NCBI RefSeq assembly: GCF_947331435.1
Contig: NZ_CAMZOF010000004.1
Location: forward strand, 186,001-250,000
From: Pelagibius sp. Alg239-R121
GTDB lineage: Bacteria; Pseudomonadota; Alphaproteobacteria; Kiloniellales; Kiloniellaceae
DNA: 64,000 nt
Direction of reading: 5' to 3'
This document shows positions 60,482-64,000 of this stretch, piece after piece. The translations under genes were made by a program, and so were the position numbers. Position 1 is the first letter of the stretch, and every line of letters begins with the position of its first letter. Below the pieces are notes generated by a model. That model worked only from the letters and a program-made list of their open reading frames with translations. It did no database searches and was not told the origin of the DNA.

Positions 60482-62128
60482 GTGGCGCAAGGCAGCGATC
60501 AAGGGGACATCAAGGACGTCGGAGAATTCGACTATGTGATCGTTGGTGCCGGCAGTGCCGGTTGCGTTCTCGCCAACCGCTTGTCCAGCGATCCGGACGT
60601 AAGCGTTCTGTTGCTGGAAGCCGGTGGCAAGGACGATTATTTCTGGATTCATGTTCCCGTCGGCTATCTCTATTGCATGGGCAATCCGCGCACGGACTGG
60701 TGTTTTGAGACCGAGGAAGAACCAGGTTTGAATGGTCGAGCGCTGGCCTATCCGCGTGGCAAGGTGCTGGGCGGCTGCTCCTCGATTAACGGCATGATCT
60801 ACATGCGCGGCCAGTCGCAGGATTACGACCAGTGGCGGCAGCTTGGCAATGTCGGCTGGGGTTGGGACGATGTTCTGCCGGTCTTCAAACGTTCAGAGGA
60901 TCAGGCGCGCGGTGCTGATGCTCAGCATGGCAGCGGTGGTGAGTGGCGGGTCGAGCAACAGCGTTTGTCCTGGGATATTCTGGATGCTTTTCAGGAAGCC
61001 GCGCATCAGGCAGGCGTGCCCAAGACCGACGATTTCAATCGCGGCGACAACGAAGGCTGCGGTTATTTTCAGGTGAATCAACGCAGGGGCGTGCGCTGGA
61101 ATACGGCAAAGGCCTTTCTGCGTCCGGCCATGGTTCGGCCGAACCTGACAGTGCTGACGCACGCCCAGGCCAAGCGGCTCACCCTGGAGGGACAGCGCGT
61201 CACCGGTGTCGAATTCTGCCACAGGGACGTGTTGAGCAAAGCTCGTGCCAGGGGCGAAGTGATCCTCGCCACAGGCGCGGTGGGATCACCGCAATTGCTG
61301 CAGCTCTCGGGCATCGGACCAGGCGAGGTTCTCAGTCAATACGGCCTCGCGACACGGCACGATCTACCCGGCGTCGGCGAAAATCTGCAGGATCACCTTC
61401 AAGTCCGCACGGTCTTCAAAGTGAAGAACGTAAAAACCCTGAACGAACGAGCAAACAGCCTGATCGGGAAGGTCGGGATGGGCCTGGAGTACATGCTGTT
61501 CAAGACCGGCCCCTTAACCATGGCGCCGAGCCAGCTTGGGGCCTTTGCCAAGTCGGACGGCAGTCGCGAAACACCGAACCTGGAATACCATGTGCAACCG
61601 CTGAGCCTGGACAAGTTCGGCGAACCGCTGCATTCCTTTCCGGCCTTTACTGCGAGCGTCTGCAATCTGCGGCCCGAGAGCCGGGGATCGATCCATATCA
61701 AATCACCGGACCCGCGCGTGCAGCCGGCGATCCGGCCGAACTATCTCTCGGCGCCGGCCGATCGCAAGGTGGCGGCACAGGCTATTCTGCTGACCCGGAA
61801 GATCTGCGCACAACCGGCCTTGGCGCCTTTTTCTCCGGAAGAGTTCAAACCAGGGCTCCATATTGCTGATGAAGAAGCTCTGGCCGTCGCCGCGGGTGAC
61901 ATCGCGACGACGATCTTTCACCCGGTCGGCACCTGCAAGATGGGCAACGACCCCATGGCAGTGGTCGACGACCGGCTGCGCGTTCACGGTATCGAAGGCC
62001 TGCGCGTGGTCGACGCTTCCATCATGCCGACGATCACCAGCGGTAACACCAACTCGCCCACTATCATGATCGCTGAAAAGGCCTCAGCTATGATTCGTGA
62101 AGACCGCCGGCTGCGTGCGGTGGCTTAA
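60482..62128 (+). CDS. GMC-family oxidoreductase (choline dehydrogenase-like)
   Basis: A 548-residue FAD enzyme. It has FDYVIVGAGSAGCVLANRLS, LLLEAGGKDDYFWIHVPVGY, RGKVLGGCSSINGMIYMRGQ and RGEVILATGAVGSPQLLQLS. The C-terminus has IFHPVGTCKMG with the catalytic His and SGNTNSPTIMIAEKAS. It oxidises an alcohol or a betaine-type substrate. A GTG at 60482 is preceded by GGGGGC; the frame is open from a GTG at 60422. It faces away from the PAS protein and follows the TRAP cluster. Confidence 0.9.
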   Translation: MAQGSDQGDIKDVGEFDYVIVGAGSAGCVLANRLSSDPDVSVLLLEAGGKDDYFWIHVPVGYLYCMGNPRTDWCFETEEEPGLNGRALAYPRGKVLGGCSSINGMIYMRGQSQDYDQWRQLGNVGWGWDDVLPVFKRSEDQARGADAQHGSGGEWRVEQQRLSWDILDAFQEAAHQAGVPKTDDFNRGDNEGCGYFQVNQRRGVRWNTAKAFLRPAMVRPNLTVLTHAQAKRLTLEGQRVTGVEFCHRDVLSKARARGEVILATGAVGSPQLLQLSGIGPGEVLSQYGLATRHDLPGVGENLQDHLQVRTVFKVKNVKTLNERANSLIGKVGMGLEYMLFKTGPLTMAPSQLGAFAKSDGSRETPNLEYHVQPLSLDKFGEPLHSFPAFTASVCNLRPESRGSIHIKSPDPRVQPAIRPNYLSAPADRKVAAQAILLTRKICAQPALAPFSPEEFKPGLHIADEEALAVAAGDIATTIFHPVGTCKMGNDPMAVVDDRLRVHGIEGLRVVDASIMPTITSGNTNSPTIMIAEKASAMIREDRRLRAVA

Positions 62129-62755
62129 AATCTGACCGGTTTTGCGGGATCAGTGAAAAGCGCGAATCTGCCTCTATTGCTCTAAGGCCTGTTGAGATTC
62201 TTCTTGAGAATTTCCTTTAAGAACAGTTGCTCTCTGACCTATCGAATATCAGTGAAGTCTTCATCAGACTCTAACTCCTCCTCATCCTGTCCTTCATAAG
62301 GCCGGGTTCAGGATACATGCGGCGCTGCTTAATCGCCTTGCCGAAAGCGATCCTGTGCAGCTGCGCGACGAAGTTGGTGCTCACAAAACAGACACAAGAA
62401 AGTGTTCGCAAAAGGCACCAAAGTTTTCGTTTAACCCTATGCAAATTCTAACAGTTAACAGGTTGTCAGACTCTTCCCACGTCTAAGATCCGGTCCAGGG
62501 GAACCCCGGCATTCAGGTGCCGGTGGAAAGGGAGACCGGAGATGACGGAGCGGCTATCCAGGTCTTCCCCCATGGCTTTCCCGATTCTCTCGTTCGGCGT
62601 CACAACTATCTACTGTCGGGCTATCCCTTTTCTCCTTTGGTTCCGTTTGAGATCCGCGACGGAGCAATCGCCGTGTCCTCGGACTTCAGTATCCGAGTCG
62701 AACGGCTGCCGTTTCCTCAGCGGTTCGGACACAAACTGTTAAACAGGAGTCAATC
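62129..62755. other. Gene-poor interval with a half copy of the dispersed repeat
   Basis: About 625 bases separate the GMC gene from the repeat-protein gene. The left part (62137-62190), read on the reverse strand, resembles the right half of the repeat family (AGAGGCAGATTCGCG to GGTCAGATT). The rest holds a weak 80-codon frame at 62517-62756 without a ribosome site and nothing recognised. TAACAGTTAACAG is a short direct repeat at about 62448. Confidence 0.45.
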
Positions 62756-64000
62756 GTGAGCATCTTTTCCTTCTTTCTAAGCACCCTGACCGGCGGCCGC
62801 TTTGGCCGGGATCGGGGGGCGACGGTCATTCCGGACGGCGACAATCAGGCCCGGACCAGCGATTTCGATGGTCAGCGATTCGTTCTGAACAAAGGTGACG
62901 CCACTCTGGTGGACGGCGAACCGGTCCTGACCATCGACGACGACCGAGTCTCCTTCCGGAATCGCGGTACGGCCGAGACCACTGGCGATACGGCAACCGT
63001 CGACATCCAGGGTGACAGGGCCTACATCGGCAACCAGCACCACGGCAGGATATTGGCTGAAAACACCGGAATTGAAGTTTCCGGCGAGCGTGCGAATATC
63101 CAGAATCGCGGACTGATTGACGGCGGCGTCAACGGCGTAAACTTTGTCAATGGCGGCGAAAGTTCTGGCCGCGTAACCAACTATGGCACGATCCAGAGCG
63201 ACAGCCGCGCGGTAAACATCGGCGGTGAAGATATCGCCATCAACAACTACGGCGACATCCTCGGCACCGACGATCAGCGCAACGGAACGATCTACTCTGA
63301 CGGCACAGCCGAAAACTATCGGATTCTGAATGGCCGCCATGCCCGGGTCGATGCCGGCGAAGGCAACGACGGCGCCGGTATCGCACTGCAGACCGGCGAT
63401 GAAACCGGTGATTCTGTGCGCGCCTCGGTAGCCAATTACGGTACGATCGAGGGCCGCGGCCAGGCGGCTGCCAACACGGGTCAGGCCGGCGACGGTATCC
63501 GGATTTTCTCCGGCGCCGAAGGCGGCGACACAACGTTCGACGGCGACATCTACAACGACGGCAATATCCTGTCTGAAAGTGAGCAGGGCCCGACTGCGGC
63601 GATCCGGGTCGCCAACGGTTTGAACTTTGACGGCAAGATCGTCAATGACCGCAATGGCTTGATCGACGGCGCCAACAACGGTCTCTACTTCGGTACCGGT
63701 GAGCACGATGCGCGCGTCGAAAACTACGGTACGATCCAGAGTGACAGCCGGGCGGTCAACATTGATGGCAGTGGCGTGGATCTGCACAACTACGGCCGCA
63801 TCCTAGGTAGCGACGATCAGCGCAACGGCACGGTCTATGCTGATGCGACTGCGGACGATTACAGCATCAACAACTACCGTTTCGCCCGGGTCGATGCCGG
63901 TGAAGGCAATAACGGCGCGGCTGTCGCCCTGCAGACCGGTAGTGAGGAAGGCGACGTGGTCGAGGCTTCGATCACCAACTACGGTACCTTCCAGGGCCGC
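62756..64000 (+). CDS. Large repeat protein, 5' part (181-residue repeats; 3' end beyond window)
   Basis: The frame opens at a GTG at 62756 with AGGAG at 62746 and runs 415 codons to the window edge. It has no signal peptide; it starts MSIFSFFLSTLTGGRFGRDR. It then consists of short Asn/Gly-rich beta-helix-like units (NYGTIQSDSRAVNI, NNYGDILGTDDQRNG, RVDAGEGNDGAGIALQTG, YNDGNILSESEQ). A 181-residue super-repeat recurs: NYGTIQSDSRAVNI at codon 142 and again at codon 323. Such proteins are often secreted by type I systems and act as large surface or adhesin-like proteins. Acidic (about pI 4). The C-terminus and any RTX or autotransporter signal lie outside the window. Confidence 0.8.
   Translation, partial: MSIFSFFLSTLTGGRFGRDRGATVIPDGDNQARTSDFDGQRFVLNKGDATLVDGEPVLTIDDDRVSFRNRGTAETTGDTATVDIQGDRAYIGNQHHGRILAENTGIEVSGERANIQNRGLIDGGVNGVNFVNGGESSGRVTNYGTIQSDSRAVNIGGEDIAINNYGDILGTDDQRNGTIYSDGTAENYRILNGRHARVDAGEGNDGAGIALQTGDETGDSVRASVANYGTIEGRGQAAANTGQAGDGIRIFSGAEGGDTTFDGDIYNDGNILSESEQGPTAAIRVANGLNFDGKIVNDRNGLIDGANNGLYFGTGEHDARVENYGTIQSDSRAVNIDGSGVDLHNYGRILGSDDQRNGTVYADATADDYSINNYRFARVDAGEGNNGAAVALQTGSEEGDVVEASITNYGTFQGR

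Noticed and set aside
62517-62756. Possible 80-codon gene before the repeat protein
   Set aside because: No ribosome site, no recognised family, and two overlapping frames of similar length; it may be leader sequence.
62777-63787. A 336-codon open frame on the reverse strand across the repeat protein
   Set aside because: It is antisense to the repeat protein, whose forward frame has a ribosome site, repeated units and no stop. The reverse frame results from the skewed codon use of the repeats.
1-64000. CRISPR arrays, tRNA or rRNA genes and phage integrases
   Set aside because: None was seen: no regular direct repeats with spacers, no tRNA cloverleaf ends or conserved rRNA blocks, and no integrase or transposase motif on either strand.

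Overview
The window looks like a chromosomal segment of a free-living, probably marine or saline-soil alphaproteobacterium. The evidence is moderately high G+C, families common in that class (DUF992, DUF1330, PAS_5, urea-carboxylase-associated DUF1989, TRAP and tripartite-tricarboxylate transporters) and several copies of a dispersed intergenic repeat of a kind often seen there. The genus cannot be fixed from the sequence. There is no rRNA, tRNA, CRISPR array, phage module or intact transposon. Most genes are accessory: small-molecule catabolism, uptake and one-gene regulators in short operons of mixed orientation.

Layout. 1-4.9 kb: a catalase-like SrpA peroxidase (cut by the left edge) divergent from a cysteine-rich ArsR/SufR-type regulator, then a PhzF protein, a histidine ammonia-lyase-like enzyme and a histidine phosphatase. 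5-13 kb: tandem RidA protein, membrane protein, DUF1989 protein with LysE exporter, thioesterase, DUF1330, tandem UspA, YjbR, and an ArsR-SRPBCC-dihydrofolate-reductase-like operon. 13-17.3 kb: repeats, a Tat-exported PhoX phosphatase with a strong terminator, a decayed second copy of the reductase gene, and an EamA transporter. 17.5-25 kb: small unknown genes, an acyl-carrier-like membrane protein, hutI and hutF around a HutC-type operator, an SDR and a GNAT protein. 24.8-30.6 kb: a TctCBA uptake system divergent from a decarboxylating dehydrogenase, a broken gene and a GntR regulator. 30.6-46 kb: TetR remnant, fatty acid desaturase, amine oxidase, three aminotransferases, enoyl-CoA hydratase, YafJ amidotransferase, LuxR and LysR regulators, permease, YjhX, PNPOx-like protein, DUF992, a GrdB-like reductase and an iron alcohol dehydrogenase. 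47-50.5 kb: three exported proteins of unknown role and a GT1 glycosyltransferase.

50.6-62.1 kb is the best-defined functional block: an Asp/Glu racemase-family protein and a GntR regulator divergent from a TPP-dependent enzyme, an enolase-superfamily enzyme, a DadA-like FAD oxidase and a complete TRAP transporter (dctP-dctQ-dctM), followed by a PAS_5 protein and a GMC oxidoreductase. Together they suggest import of an amino-acid-like compound, epimerisation or dehydration, flavin-dependent oxidation to a 2-oxo acid and TPP-dependent cleavage; the substrate is unknown.

The window ends in the 5' part of a very large repeat protein with a 181-residue period. The region also shows recent rearrangement: a duplicated hutI tail, a frameshifted reductase copy beyond phoX, a TetR fragment, an oxidoreductase tail fused to the start of a GntR gene, and two MITE-like inverted repeats.
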